The position numbers were made by a program, and so were the translations under genes. This document shows, in pieces, positions 20,885 through 30,179 of a stretch of DNA of 64,000 bases; within the stretch, counting starts at the first letter, position 1; every line of letters starts with the position of its first letter. The DNA is from Nocardia brevicatena NBRC 12119 (GTDB lineage: Bacteria > Actinomycetota > Actinomycetes > Mycobacteriales > Mycobacteriaceae), in contig NZ_BAFU01000058.1 of NCBI RefSeq assembly GCF_000308495.1, forward strand, positions 110,781 through 174,780. Reading direction: 5' to 3'. A model generated the notes under the pieces. That model was not told the origin of the DNA. It was given only the letters and a program-made list of their open reading frames with translations, and made no database searches.

Positions 20885-21565
20885 GTGCCCAAACTGATCC
20901 GTGACCGACGTATCGCCCTACTGCTGTTCGGTGCGGTGGTGGTCTGCGCGGCCGCGCTCGTGTTCCCGCTGCCGAACCCCCGCCAGATCCAGGAGTGGGC
21001 CCAGACCGTGGGGCCCGCCTTCCCGCTGCTGTTCTTCATCGCCCACACCTTGATCACGGTGGCGCCGGTCCCGCGTACCGTGTTCACCGTCAGCTCCGGG
21101 ATACTGTTCGGCCCGGTATTGGGGCTCGCCATCGCCGCCGGCGCCACGACCATCAGCGCGGTTCTGGCGTTCCTGCTGGTGCGGACGCTGGACCATGAGC
21201 GGGTCAGGGCGCGGCTGAACCACCCGGCCGTGCGGGGCATCGACGACCGGTTGGCGCGGCGCGGCTGGCTGGCGGTGGGATCGCTGCGGCTCATCGCCTT
21301 CGCACCGTTCTCGGTGGTGAACTACTGCTGCGCACTGTCGTCGGTGCGGTTCTGGCCGTATGTGGCGGCCACCGTCGTCGGGATCATGCCCGGCACCGTG
21401 GCCACCGTGATCCTCGCCGACGCGCTCACCGGCGGTACCCATCCGGCCATGGTCGCGGTCTCGATCGCCTGTATCGCCGTCGGTCTGCTCGGTTTGGTCG
21501 TCGACCAGCGTTGGAAACCGGTCGAGGAACCGAAACCTCGCATACCGGCCCGCATCGAGCGCTGA
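20885..21565 (+). CDS. TVP38/TMEM64 family membrane protein
   Basis: The 226-aa protein has about six hydrophobic segments. It contains the family core (PRTVFTVSSGILFGPVLGLA, later RLIAFAPFSVVNYCCALSSV and GIMPGTVATVILADAL). The VTT/DedA-like fold has re-entrant loops and is linked to lipid scrambling or transport across the membrane; the substrate is unknown. A GTG start at 20885 is used. It is divergent from mutA and convergent with the TPR gene. In mycobacteria the homologue Rv1491c lies at the same place beside mutA. Confidence 0.88.
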   Translation: MPKLIRDRRIALLLFGAVVVCAAALVFPLPNPRQIQEWAQTVGPAFPLLFFIAHTLITVAPVPRTVFTVSSGILFGPVLGLAIAAGATTISAVLAFLLVRTLDHERVRARLNHPAVRGIDDRLARRGWLAVGSLRLIAFAPFSVVNYCCALSSVRFWPYVAATVVGIMPGTVATVILADALTGGTHPAMVAVSIACIAVGLLGLVVDQRWKPVEEPKPRIPARIER

Positions 21566-21574
21566 GTCGGATCG

Positions 21575-23275
21575 TCAGGAGGGATCCTCGGCCGGTCGGT
21601 CCGGCGCGGGCAGCGGCCACCGGAACAGCGGGCTGGGCACAGCGCGGTAACCGTCCGGAACGATCAGGCGATTCGGACGAGTCCGACGGGGTCGGCGCGA
21701 AACATGCGCCCCACCGGCTCGTTCGGTGTATACGTCCGCACGGGAGGCACCCGGCCGACGGCGCTGCGCCTCCACCAGCCAACCCCGGGCCCGGCGCAGC
21801 ACCTCATCGGTGTCGGGGGGCGGATCGGCACCGAGCAGCAGATCACCGTGTTCGGGGACCAGAACAATCGCCGAACCGAGGTGCCGCAGGCAGCGCGCGG
21901 TACCGAGGTCGTCGGCGAGGTCCCGGTAACAGGTCAGTGCCCGTTGCCACGAGCGCAGCGCCCGACGCGGCTCGCCGCGCACCCACCACACCACACCCGT
22001 CAGCTCGTGGGCCTGCGCTCGCCCACCCGGGTCGTGCCCGCCACGGGTCCGGACTTCGGCCAATTCCAGACGGTCCCGGGCGGCGTCGAGACGGCCCTGG
22101 CGGATATGGGCCACGGCGAGATTGATCAGAATGCACACCTCGCCCGCGATATCCTCGCGGGGCAACAGCGACCAGGCGGATTCCAGTCGGTCCACCGCCT
22201 CGTCCACATGGGCGGACGTCCCGGCGAGCAACTCCACCGCCACACGGTGTTCCCACCGCGCGGCCAGTCCGGTGGACAGCCTGCGCGGGCGGTACCGACA
22301 GGGCCTCTCGCGCAGGAGGCCGGCACGCAGCCTGGCCAGATCGCGGCTGAGCACCAGCGTGTCGAGACCACGGATATTCTGCAGCGACTCCGCCACCTGG
22401 TTCTCGTTCTCCGGCCGACCGGTGCGGGCATACCAGCTGTCCAGAGCATCGGAGATCCTGACCAGCTCCGCGGCCGCGGTCACCGAGACGGGGACCGCGA
22501 GGTCGGCGCATTTCTTCACCAACCGACACAGATACGGTTCCTCCGCAGTGAACCAGCGGCGCGCGCTCTCCGCATACGGCGCGGTGTCCAGCGCGACCGC
22601 CCACCCGCAGGCACGGTCGGCACAATGGCGCAGCAGCGCAGGCAACGCGGCCTGCCAGCGCTTATCGGCGACCACCTCGGCACAGCGAGGTTCGACCGGG
22701 ATCCGCGAGAGGCGATATCGCTGGACGCCGTGCCGGGCCAGGATCCCCGCCTGCTCCAACTCTTCGAGCAGCACCGTGGCGATGCGCCGCTGCGACCGGC
22801 CCCGAGGAGGTACCTCGAGCGGCAGAAGCGTCGGTGCGTCCAGGATCGCTGTCAGGACCGCCAGCAGGGTCGCGGTATCGAATTCCGTCACCGGCAGTTC
22901 GCGCAGTGTGGCCGCGATCCAATGGCGTTCGAGATTCGGCGCCGACTCCGGGTCCGGCGCCAGGGGGCGCGGCGCCGCCTCCTCAACCGGCAGACCGAGC
23001 TCCTCCAGATCGGCCAGTAGTCCCAGACGGCGCGCGAGACTTGTCTGTTCGCGTCGACCGTTCAGGAACTGGTATCCGGCGTAGACCATGGACACCGCCA
23101 CGATCAACACCGATAGCCACCGCAGCGTACTGCCGAGCACCTGCAGCGCGGCGCTCTCGCTGAACGAGTTCACCACCAGATTGCGGGCCAGCTCCAGCAG
23201 CAGCGCCGTGGCCAATACCGATGAACCGGCCAGCAGCCCTTCCAGAAACGTCGGCCTGGACGCGGGACCGCTCAT
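21575..23275 (-). CDS. membrane-anchored TPR-like protein of an ABC-permease operon (566 aa)
   Basis: Two N-terminal membrane helices (about residues 10-35 and 48-72) are followed by a long cytosolic region rich in Arg and Leu. Segments such as EVCILINLAVAHIRQGRLDA and AHELTGVVWWVRGEPRRALR, followed by LTCYRDLADDLGTARCLRHL, look like tetratricopeptide repeats. The C-terminus is Pro/Arg-rich. The ATG overlaps the permease stop by ATGA, so it belongs to the same operon. A role as regulator or scaffold for the transporter is an inference; no enzymatic motif is seen. Confidence 0.75.
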   Translation of the reverse strand: MSGPASRPTFLEGLLAGSSVLATALLLELARNLVVNSFSESAALQVLGSTLRWLSVLIVAVSMVYAGYQFLNGRREQTSLARRLGLLADLEELGLPVEEAAPRPLAPDPESAPNLERHWIAATLRELPVTEFDTATLLAVLTAILDAPTLLPLEVPPRGRSQRRIATVLLEELEQAGILARHGVQRYRLSRIPVEPRCAEVVADKRWQAALPALLRHCADRACGWAVALDTAPYAESARRWFTAEEPYLCRLVKKCADLAVPVSVTAAAELVRISDALDSWYARTGRPENENQVAESLQNIRGLDTLVLSRDLARLRAGLLRERPCRYRPRRLSTGLAARWEHRVAVELLAGTSAHVDEAVDRLESAWSLLPREDIAGEVCILINLAVAHIRQGRLDAARDRLELAEVRTRGGHDPGGRAQAHELTGVVWWVRGEPRRALRSWQRALTCYRDLADDLGTARCLRHLGSAIVLVPEHGDLLLGADPPPDTDEVLRRARGWLVEAQRRRPGASRADVYTERAGGAHVSRRPRRTRPNRLIVPDGYRAVPSPLFRWPLPAPDRPAEDPS

Positions 23276-25239
23276 CGCAGCGCTCCCCCGGTCAGCCCGG
23301 GCAGCAACCACCGCCGCCACGTGGCCAATACCAACAGCACCGGCAGCACGGCCGCGGCGAGGGAGCCGGCGGCCAGTTGGGCGGCGTTCTCACCGAACTG
23401 CCGGGCCTCCCCCCACAGCAGCAGCGACCACGGGGACGAGCCGGCGCCGCTGGCCAGCAGACCGACCACGAAATCGTTCCACACCTGCACGAACTCCAGT
23501 ACCGCAACGGCCCCGAGAGCGGGCCCGGCGGTGGTCAGGATCCGACGCGCGATGACGCCGGGTGGGGCGGGACCACGCAGCGCGTCGGCCGCCGCACTGT
23601 CCGGCGGCGACAGCAGCGCCCCGCGCAGGATCAGCACCGCGATCGGCAGTCCGGCGGCGGCATGCACCAGAATGAGCGGTATCCGGGTGCCGGACAGCCC
23701 GTATTTGTCGATCAGCGCGTCCAGCGGTCCCAGGTAGCTCTGCACGGGCAACACCGCGAACACCACGAGGACGGTGACGATCCCGCCCGACAGGGCGTGT
23801 CCGGGGTGCAGGCCGGCGAGTCGGTGTGCCAACGGCGCCGCCGCCGCGACGACCACGACCATCGCCAGTGCGGCCACCCAGGCGGTGGCCTGGAGGGAAG
23901 TTCGCAGCGCCTCGTCGCGCCAGATCTCGGCGAGGGCCACCGGACTCCAACCGTGCGGGCCCCGCAGCGCGGCGACGACCAGAACGACCAGCGGCACCAG
24001 CGCCGCCGCGGAGACCAGGGCGATACCCGCCGTGCGCGCGATCCGCCCCGTGACGGGACCGGCCGCGATCGCGCGCCGGGTCTCGACGGGTTCGACCGGG
24101 TCCGGTACCAGACCTACCCGATGCCGGCGGACACCGGTCCGCAGCACCCAGGCGACCAACCCCACCAGAATCGCCAGGGGCACGCTGTAGGCGGCTGCCT
24201 CCCCCGGCATGGGATCCGGCTCGGTGGCCAGCCGCCACCAGTGCACGGTGGCGCTGTCCACCTGATAGTGCATCGAACCCGGAACCCCGATCAGCACCAC
24301 GTCGAAGACCCGGGCCGCGGCGACGCCCACCACCAGCCCGGCCACCAGCACGATAGGGCGCAGCAATTCGTAGAGCCGCCGCAGCGTCGGCGCACCGTCG
24401 GCCCATAGGTATCCCCAGCGCACCGGATCGTCCTGGATGGCGCCGATACCGGCGCGGAAGATCCCGATGAGGAACCCCAGCCAGGTCCACAGGAATGCCG
24501 AGCAGAGCATGGCCACGAACCACAGTCGGTACCCGAACACGCTCTCGATACCGAGACGGCCGGCAAAGTACTGGAAGATCAATCGGAACGCCACGCCCGA
24601 TACGAAGGCCGAGATACCGAACGGCACGATCAGCGGCCGCCACAGCCATCGAGCGTTACGGCTCCACCATGCCAACACCAAGGCGAGGAACAACAGGGCG
24701 AATCCGAACACCACCCATCCGAGGGTCCGCACGTACGACCATGTCCCGTCGCGGCCGAGCGCGCCACCCAGGGCGAACAGCGCGATACCGGCGACGGTCC
24801 CGGCCACCACCGTCCCCGCCCACAGCAGAGTTCGGACGCGGCCCGCCGAGGAGCCACTGCCCGACACCGCACCGGTCGCGCTATCGCCGGACGCGGCAGT
24901 ACCGCCCGATGCCTCTCCGGACGCGGCGGCGCCGCTCGATGCGGCACGTGGCCGGGCCTCGCGATCGGCCGATATCAGGCGCACGAACCGGACCAGCGCG
25001 ACGACCGACGCGGCGAACACCGCGCAGCACCCGATGATCCCGGGGCGGGCGTGTACCGCCGACACCAGCGTCCATCCGGCCGGCACCACCAGCAACATCG
25101 ACAATACGGCGGCGGGCAGGCAGGCCAACCAGCTCAGCCCGCGGCGGGGCGGGGAGCCGGGCACCAGTGGGCCGCGTATACGGCGGGTAGCCAACTCCAG
25201 GGTCAGGCCGTGCGCCCGGAACTCCGATGCACCCGTCAT
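23272..25239 (-). CDS. fused carbohydrate-type ABC transporter permease (MalF- plus MalG-like)
   Basis: This 655-aa protein appears to fuse two binding-protein-dependent permease domains. The first half has an EAA-like loop (DDPVRWGYLWADGAPTLRR) and the second half another (ALRGPAPPGVIARRIL), each between membrane helices. A low-complexity Ser/Ala/Gly linker near residues 100-130 precedes the first domain. Start and stop overlap the neighbours by four bases each, giving a tight three-gene operon: binding protein, permease, TPR protein. No ATPase gene is present, so an MsiK-like shared ATPase would have to power it. The substrate is unknown; sugar is inferred from family. Confidence 0.85.
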   Translation of the reverse strand: MTGASEFRAHGLTLELATRRIRGPLVPGSPPRRGLSWLACLPAAVLSMLLVVPAGWTLVSAVHARPGIIGCCAVFAASVVALVRFVRLISADREARPRAASSGAAASGEASGGTAASGDSATGAVSGSGSSAGRVRTLLWAGTVVAGTVAGIALFALGGALGRDGTWSYVRTLGWVVFGFALLFLALVLAWWSRNARWLWRPLIVPFGISAFVSGVAFRLIFQYFAGRLGIESVFGYRLWFVAMLCSAFLWTWLGFLIGIFRAGIGAIQDDPVRWGYLWADGAPTLRRLYELLRPIVLVAGLVVGVAAARVFDVVLIGVPGSMHYQVDSATVHWWRLATEPDPMPGEAAAYSVPLAILVGLVAWVLRTGVRRHRVGLVPDPVEPVETRRAIAAGPVTGRIARTAGIALVSAAALVPLVVLVVAALRGPHGWSPVALAEIWRDEALRTSLQATAWVAALAMVVVVAAAAPLAHRLAGLHPGHALSGGIVTVLVVFAVLPVQSYLGPLDALIDKYGLSGTRIPLILVHAAAGLPIAVLILRGALLSPPDSAAADALRGPAPPGVIARRILTTAGPALGAVAVLEFVQVWNDFVVGLLASGAGSSPWSLLLWGEARQFGENAAQLAAGSLAAAVLPVLLVLATWRRWLLPGLTGGALR

Positions 25240-26525
25240 CGCCGTCTCCGTTCGAATCGGTCGAGCGCGGCCACGGCCCGGGCTGTGGCGGCACCGATAT
25301 CGTCGCCGCTGTCGCCGACCGCGATCAGGAAATCGGTCAGCACCCGCCACAGTCCGTCCCGGCCGCCGACCTCCCCGATACGGTCGGACAGGTCGAAGAT
25401 CGGCCAGGACGGCAACCGCTCGGCGGTGGGTGCCAGCCACGCCGAATAACAGGCGACGGTGCGCAGATTCGGTCCGAGGAAGCCGCCGGTCCGCTCGATC
25501 CACGGCACCGGGGCCTGCGGGGTCGCCAGCGCCGTGACCACCGCATCCGCCCGTGGATTCGCCGAGGCGGTCACCACCATGACGTCCCCACCCACGATCC
25601 GTGGGCGGTACCCACCGGGCCCGGCCGCCGGGAATTCCGCGACACCCACCACATCCTCCCGGCGCCGGGCGCGGCGCAGCGCGCCACGCACCACCGGTTC
25701 CGCGAAATCGGGGGCCACCACCACCGCTGCCCGCCGATGTTCGAACACCTCGCGTACCGCGTCGGGAAATTGACGGGTCAGCGCCGGACCGATCCCGCCC
25801 GCCGGCGCGGCCCGCCGCCCCCACAGGCCACCGAGATGCCCGAAGGCGGCGCGGACGGCCGGTTGATCCCAGACCCGTTCGGCGCCCGCGGTTCCCATCG
25901 TCTCGTAGACCGCAGGCGATTCGGCAAGCAGCAGGTTCTCGAACAGATCGGTGAGCACCCAGCCGTCGGCGGCCCCGAGCGCGAGCAGTTTCCGCGGCGC
26001 GTCGATGAGCCCACGCATCCGGTCGCCCCAGTCCGACAGGGTCCAGTCCCGTGGATCACTCAGCCGGTGTTCCGGCAACGATTCCCGGTCGTACCACACC
26101 AGGGATTTGGCCGCCGCCTTGAACGGCACCGCATACGGTGTGTCCCGGTACCAGCACAGCCGACGCCACTGCTCGACATACCGGGGCCCCTGGGCGTCGT
26201 CCCACAGCGATTTCGGCAGCGGCCGCAGCCTGCCGCGCTCGGCCAGGTCACGGACCCGGCCGGCCTGTGGCAGCATGACGATATCGGGCGCCGACCGTCC
26301 GCCGGCGGTGAACGCGGTCCCGATATCGTCGCCCAGCGGCACCACCTCCACCGGGCACGGCAGCATCGGCACCGCCGCCAGCGACCGGAACGCCGCCAGC
26401 TCGAAACCGCTCCAGGAGACCGCGATCCGCACCGCGTCCGGGCTGCCGAGCAGAACATCGGGTGCGCAGGCGGCGGCCAGCGGCGCGAGCGCGACCGCCT
26501 GCAGAACTGTGCGACGTGTTCTCAC
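25236..26525 (-). CDS. extracellular solute-binding lipoprotein (ABC transporter)
   Basis: The N-terminus MRTRRTVLQAVALAPLAAAC is a lipoprotein signal with lipobox LAAAC and a twin-Arg, so it may be Tat-exported. The mature part resembles family 1 sugar-binding proteins: SAPDIVMLPQAGRVRDLAER, then DTPYAVPFKAAAKSLVWYDR and ALGAADGWVLTDLFEN. It captures substrate outside the membrane for the fused permease downstream, whose start overlaps this stop by ATGA. A GTG start with a GGGGG ribosome binding site is used. It begins the operon 146 bases after the SPFH gene. Confidence 0.88.
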   Translation of the reverse strand: MRTRRTVLQAVALAPLAAACAPDVLLGSPDAVRIAVSWSGFELAAFRSLAAVPMLPCPVEVVPLGDDIGTAFTAGGRSAPDIVMLPQAGRVRDLAERGRLRPLPKSLWDDAQGPRYVEQWRRLCWYRDTPYAVPFKAAAKSLVWYDRESLPEHRLSDPRDWTLSDWGDRMRGLIDAPRKLLALGAADGWVLTDLFENLLLAESPAVYETMGTAGAERVWDQPAVRAAFGHLGGLWGRRAAPAGGIGPALTRQFPDAVREVFEHRRAAVVVAPDFAEPVVRGALRRARRREDVVGVAEFPAAGPGGYRPRIVGGDVMVVTASANPRADAVVTALATPQAPVPWIERTGGFLGPNLRTVACYSAWLAPTAERLPSWPIFDLSDRIGEVGGRDGLWRVLTDFLIAVGDSGDDIGAATARAVAALDRFERRRR

Positions 26526-26671
26526 GAACCCCCGATGTCATTGCCCGACAGAGGGTTCCGATTATCCCCGCGATACGGCTCGAGCGTGCGGCTTCGGCCG
26601 CCCCGAATTCTCGGGGCGGGTTTCACCGTCGACGACCGGACCGGCCGGAAGACCGCCGGCGAACCGGTGCG

Positions 26672-27871
26672 TTACTGCTGGTTCGGCGGGAACGGCGGCA
26701 GCGGCTGGTCACGGGGCGGGATCGGCGGCGGCGGAACCGCCGGCTTCATCGTATGTGCCACGGTCGGCACGGACGAGTCCACCGGGGTGCGCGCGACGGA
26801 TTCAGCGGCCCGTACCGCGCGCTCGACGGCCGGATCGGTGCTGGTGTCGAACCAGTCCGCGACCTCATCGGAATCATCCTCCGGTTTGGGCGGGGCCTCC
26901 TCGTCGACGGACGGTTCGTAGCGGAACACCCCGTCTTCACCCTGGGTGCCCAGGCTTCGCGCGAAACCTTCCAGGGCCTTGCCGAAGTCGCTGGGCACCA
27001 GCCACACCTTGTTCGCGTCGCCGCGGGCGAGCATCGGCAGGGTCTGCATGTACTGGTAGGCCAGCAGTTCCGGGGTGGGTTTACCGGATTTGATGGCGGC
27101 GAAGACCTTTTCGATGGCCTTGGCCTGACCTTGTGCCTGCAGATAGGCGGCGGCGCGTTCACCCTGGGCGCGCAGGATCCGACTCTGCCGTTCGCCCTCG
27201 GCCGCCAGGATGGCCGACTGCTTGGAGCCCTCGGCGGCCAGGATCTGCGCCTGTTTGGAGCCCTCGGCGGTTTTGATCTGCGATTCCCGGGTGCCCTCCG
27301 CCGTGAGGATCATGGCGCGCTTCTCCCGGTCGGCCTTCATCTGCTTCTCCATCGACTCCTGGATCGACGGCGGCGGATCGATGGCCTTGAGTTCGACGCG
27401 GGCCACGCGCAGGCCCCAGCGGCCGGTGGCTTCGTCCAGGACACCACGCAGTTGGCTATTGATCTGGTCGCGGGAGGTGAGGGTTTCCTCGAGGGTCATC
27501 CCGCCGACCACATTGCGCAGGGTGGTGACGGTGAGTTGTTCGACGGCGGCGATGTAGTTGCTGATCTCGTATACCGCGGCCTGCGGATTGGTCACCTGGA
27601 AGTAGACCACCGAGTCGATCTGGAGGGTGAGGTTGTCCTGGGTGATCACCGGCTGCGGGGGGAACGACACCACCCGCTCGCGCAGGTCCACCTTGGCGCG
27701 GACCCGGTCGGCGAACGGCACCAGGAAGGTGAGCTGCCCCGAGACCGTCCGCTGATATCTCCCGAGGCGCTCGATGACGGCGGCCTCGGCCTGCGGCACC
27801 AGTGCCACCGATTTGAGGACCACCACCGCTACCAGCAGGATGAGGACGACCGCCAGTATCAACACAGCCAT
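26672..27871 (-). CDS. SPFH/Band 7 (stomatin-like) membrane protein
   Basis: An N-terminal membrane helix (MAVLILAVVLILLVAVVVL) leads into the SPFH domain: LVPQAEAAVIERLGRYQRTV, VVYFQVTNPQAAVYEI and TLRNVVGGMTLEETLTSRD. A repetitive coiled-coil follows, with AEGSKQAQILAAEGSKQSAI and similar units, and the C-terminus is Pro-rich (PPPPIPPRDQPLPPFPPNQQ). Such proteins form membrane microdomain scaffolds, usually with an NfeD partner. Its ATG overlaps the upstream NfeD stop (TAATG), so the two are co-translated. It corresponds to mycobacterial Rv1488. Confidence 0.93.
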   Translation of the reverse strand: MAVLILAVVLILLVAVVVLKSVALVPQAEAAVIERLGRYQRTVSGQLTFLVPFADRVRAKVDLRERVVSFPPQPVITQDNLTLQIDSVVYFQVTNPQAAVYEISNYIAAVEQLTVTTLRNVVGGMTLEETLTSRDQINSQLRGVLDEATGRWGLRVARVELKAIDPPPSIQESMEKQMKADREKRAMILTAEGTRESQIKTAEGSKQAQILAAEGSKQSAILAAEGERQSRILRAQGERAAAYLQAQGQAKAIEKVFAAIKSGKPTPELLAYQYMQTLPMLARGDANKVWLVPSDFGKALEGFARSLGTQGEDGVFRYEPSVDEEAPPKPEDDSDEVADWFDTSTDPAVERAVRAAESVARTPVDSSVPTVAHTMKPAVPPPPIPPRDQPLPPFPPNQQ

Positions 27872-28302
27872 TACGGTCCTTTCCAGACGACGGCGGTCGC
27901 GCCGTCGATCTTCATCACGTACACCGTGGTTCCCTCCGGGTATTTCTCCCCCGGATCGAGCGGCCGCGCGGTCCACACCTCACCGCCCAGCTTCACCCGG
28001 CCGCTGTGCTCGCCCACCGGTTCCAGCACCAGCGCCGTTTTCCCGGTCAGCGCGTCGACGTTGGTGGGTGTCGGCGGTGGAGTTCCGAAGCGCCGCAACA
28101 GAACCGGACGTACACCCAGCAACAGCACGACGGCCGAGACGGCGAAGACCACCGCATCGACCACCGGACCGGTATCGGCTGCGAACGCGACGCCGGCGGT
28201 GATCAGGGCACTACCCCCGAGCATCAACAGCGTCAGCTCACCGACGAACACCTCGGCCGCCGCGAGCACGAAGCCGGCGACGAGCCAGAAAACTGCGGCC
28301 AC
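27871..28302 (-). CDS. NfeD-like membrane protein
   Basis: The 143-aa protein has two or three membrane helices (WLVAGFVLAAAEVFVGELTL and VVDAVVFAVSAVVLLLGVRP) and a C-terminal OB-fold domain with LTGKTALVLEPVGEHSGRVK. This is the short NfeD type without a serine protease domain. It partners with the SPFH protein translated from the overlapping next gene. The GTG at 28302 is preceded by GAGG at short spacing. It matches mycobacterial Rv1487 by position and architecture. Confidence 0.92.
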   Translation of the reverse strand: MAAVFWLVAGFVLAAAEVFVGELTLLMLGGSALITAGVAFAADTGPVVDAVVFAVSAVVLLLGVRPVLLRRFGTPPPTPTNVDALTGKTALVLEPVGEHSGRVKLGGEVWTARPLDPGEKYPEGTTVYVMKIDGATAVVWKGP

Positions 28303-28394
28303 GACCTCACTGTAGTATCTGCGGCCGCGATTCGTGGCCGACCGCGCGACACCGCCGGCTACCGGCTACCGTCGGGTGCAGTAGTTTCGGCCCC

Positions 28395-29219
28395 GTGAGT
28401 GCGGGTGACAGATACGGCGACATCTTTTCCGGACATACGCGGACCAGGAAGCGGGCGGTCCCGGAGGTGATCGCCGAACGCGACCTCGTGGTGGAGGACG
28501 CGGCCAGTGGTTTCTGCGGGGCGGTGGTGGGATTCGACCGCAGCCACGACGGGGATTTCGTGAAACTCGAGGACGCCCGCGGCGCCGTGCGCCTGTTCGC
28601 GCTCCGCGAGGCCGCGTTCCTGATCGACGGCGAACCGGTCACACTGGTCCGACCGAAGACCCCGGCGCCGGCGGCACCCACCCGTTCGGCGTCCGGCTCG
28701 ACCCGGGTGGAGGGGCTGCGGGCCCGGGTCGCGGCGGCCGGTCGGATCTGGGTGGAGGGGGTGCACGACGCCGCGCTGGTGGAGCGGGTATGGGGCCACG
28801 ATCTGCGAGTGGAAGGCGTGGTGGTCGAGCAACTGGAGGGACTGGACAATCTCGGTGCCCGGCTCGCCGAGTTCGGGCCCGGGCCGGGTCGACGGGTGGG
28901 GGTGCTGGTGGACCACCTGGTGACCGGGTCGAAGGAGACCCACCTCACCACCGGGCTGGGACCGTATGTCCTGGTCACCGGGCATCCATACGTCGATATC
29001 TGGCAGGCGGTGCGCCCGGCCGCGCTGGGGATCCGGGAATGGCCGACGGTACCGCACGGAGAGGACTGGAAGACCGGTGTCTGCCGCCGGCTCGGCTGGG
29101 GCACGCCGCAAGACGGCTGGCAGCGGGTCTACGCGGCGGTGCGCACGTTCCGGGATCTGAAGGCGCCGCTGCTGGGGGCGGTGGAACGGCTCATCGACTT
29201 CGTCACCGAACCCGCATGA
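28395..29219 (+). CDS. DUF3097 family protein
   Basis: The 274-aa soluble protein shows the conserved actinobacterial DUF3097 features: an N-terminal DIFSGHTRTRKRAVPEVIAE, a TOPRIM-like segment with RIWVEGVHDAALVERVWGHD, and VLVDHLVTGSKETHLTTGLG. The TOPRIM-like acidic pattern suggests nucleic-acid or nucleotide handling, but no function is established. A GTG start at 28395 is used. It is divergent from the nfeD-SPFH operon. Confidence 0.9.
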   Translation: MSAGDRYGDIFSGHTRTRKRAVPEVIAERDLVVEDAASGFCGAVVGFDRSHDGDFVKLEDARGAVRLFALREAAFLIDGEPVTLVRPKTPAPAAPTRSASGSTRVEGLRARVAAAGRIWVEGVHDAALVERVWGHDLRVEGVVVEQLEGLDNLGARLAEFGPGPGRRVGVLVDHLVTGSKETHLTTGLGPYVLVTGHPYVDIWQAVRPAALGIREWPTVPHGEDWKTGVCRRLGWGTPQDGWQRVYAAVRTFRDLKAPLLGAVERLIDFVTEPA

Positions 29220-29261
29220 CCCCCGAGGTCGTCCGCGAGTAGCGGCGAGCATTTATGCTCG

Positions 29262-30083
29262 ATGATTATGTGCTCTCCCAGCGCGACCCTCACGGTGTGG
29301 GCCGGCTCCTGGCTGGCCGGCTGCAGCGCGCCCGACGACGTGCTGGGGGCCATGCACGCCTGGGCGTCCGTGCACACCATCGCGGCGGGCGATCCGGTGA
29401 CCGGCGGCCGTACCGATCTGCCGTGGTCCTCTCGGGGCGATAGGCCCAACACCGGGGTCATGGCACTGCTCAAGATGGTTCGGGAAACCATGGCGACGCC
29501 CGGTACGCAGTTGCGGCTGGTGCTGCCGGTTCCCGGCGATGTGCGCGGCCTGCCCGTCGGCACCGCTTTCGCCGCCGACGCCCTCGAGGCCGGGGAAGGA
29601 ATCCTGATCGGTGTACCGGAGAGCGAGGGCACCGGTCTGATCCCGCAGTGGGTGGATGAGAACACCCTGCAGTGGAGTATCTACACCACGGCGACACCCG
29701 CCCTTCCCGGCCCCGATATGACGCTGGGTGAGGCCGAATACGCCATGCGCGAAGCGGTGCGCGACGCGGCCGACGCCCTCATGCGGCTGCACACCACCGG
29801 CCTCGAGACCGGCGACGCCGACCCGAGGGAACTCATCGAAGCCGAACTCGCCGACTATTCCCGGCATATCTATCCGGATTCGATCCCTTTGCGCGCCAAG
29901 CGGATTCTCGATACCGCCGACCATGTGGCGGCCATCCTCACCGTCGCTCAGCGGGAACCGGCGTCCTCGCCGACCTCCGCCAGCGCCGCCACCGCCCACG
30001 AATCCCTGCTGCGGCCCCTCTGGGACGCCATCCGCGCCGCCCGGCTCATCGCCATCCACACCTCGACACCCGGCTCACGCTGA
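29262..30083 (+). CDS. conserved protein of unknown function, Rv1486c-like (273 aa)
   Basis: The protein begins MIMCSPSATLTVWAGSWLAG. It has no catalytic signature and no membrane helix that stands out. Segments such as FAADALEAGEGILIGVPESE and QWSIYTTATPALPGPDMTLG suggest an alpha/beta protein. Its position opposite the ferrochelatase gene is that of mycobacterial Rv1486c. Either the ATG at 29262 or that at 29268 may be used, as no strong ribosome binding site distinguishes them. The C-terminus is low-complexity Ala/Ser/Thr. Confidence 0.85.
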   Translation: MIMCSPSATLTVWAGSWLAGCSAPDDVLGAMHAWASVHTIAAGDPVTGGRTDLPWSSRGDRPNTGVMALLKMVRETMATPGTQLRLVLPVPGDVRGLPVGTAFAADALEAGEGILIGVPESEGTGLIPQWVDENTLQWSIYTTATPALPGPDMTLGEAEYAMREAVRDAADALMRLHTTGLETGDADPRELIEAELADYSRHIYPDSIPLRAKRILDTADHVAAILTVAQREPASSPTSASAATAHESLLRPLWDAIRAARLIAIHTSTPGSR

Positions 30084-30179
30084 CCGTTCTTCCGCATTCG
30101 GGTCACGAACGCGCGGACACCGCTCGAACCTCTCGGATACCGGCGCACCCGAGCCGGCGGCACGGACTACCGGACGCCT

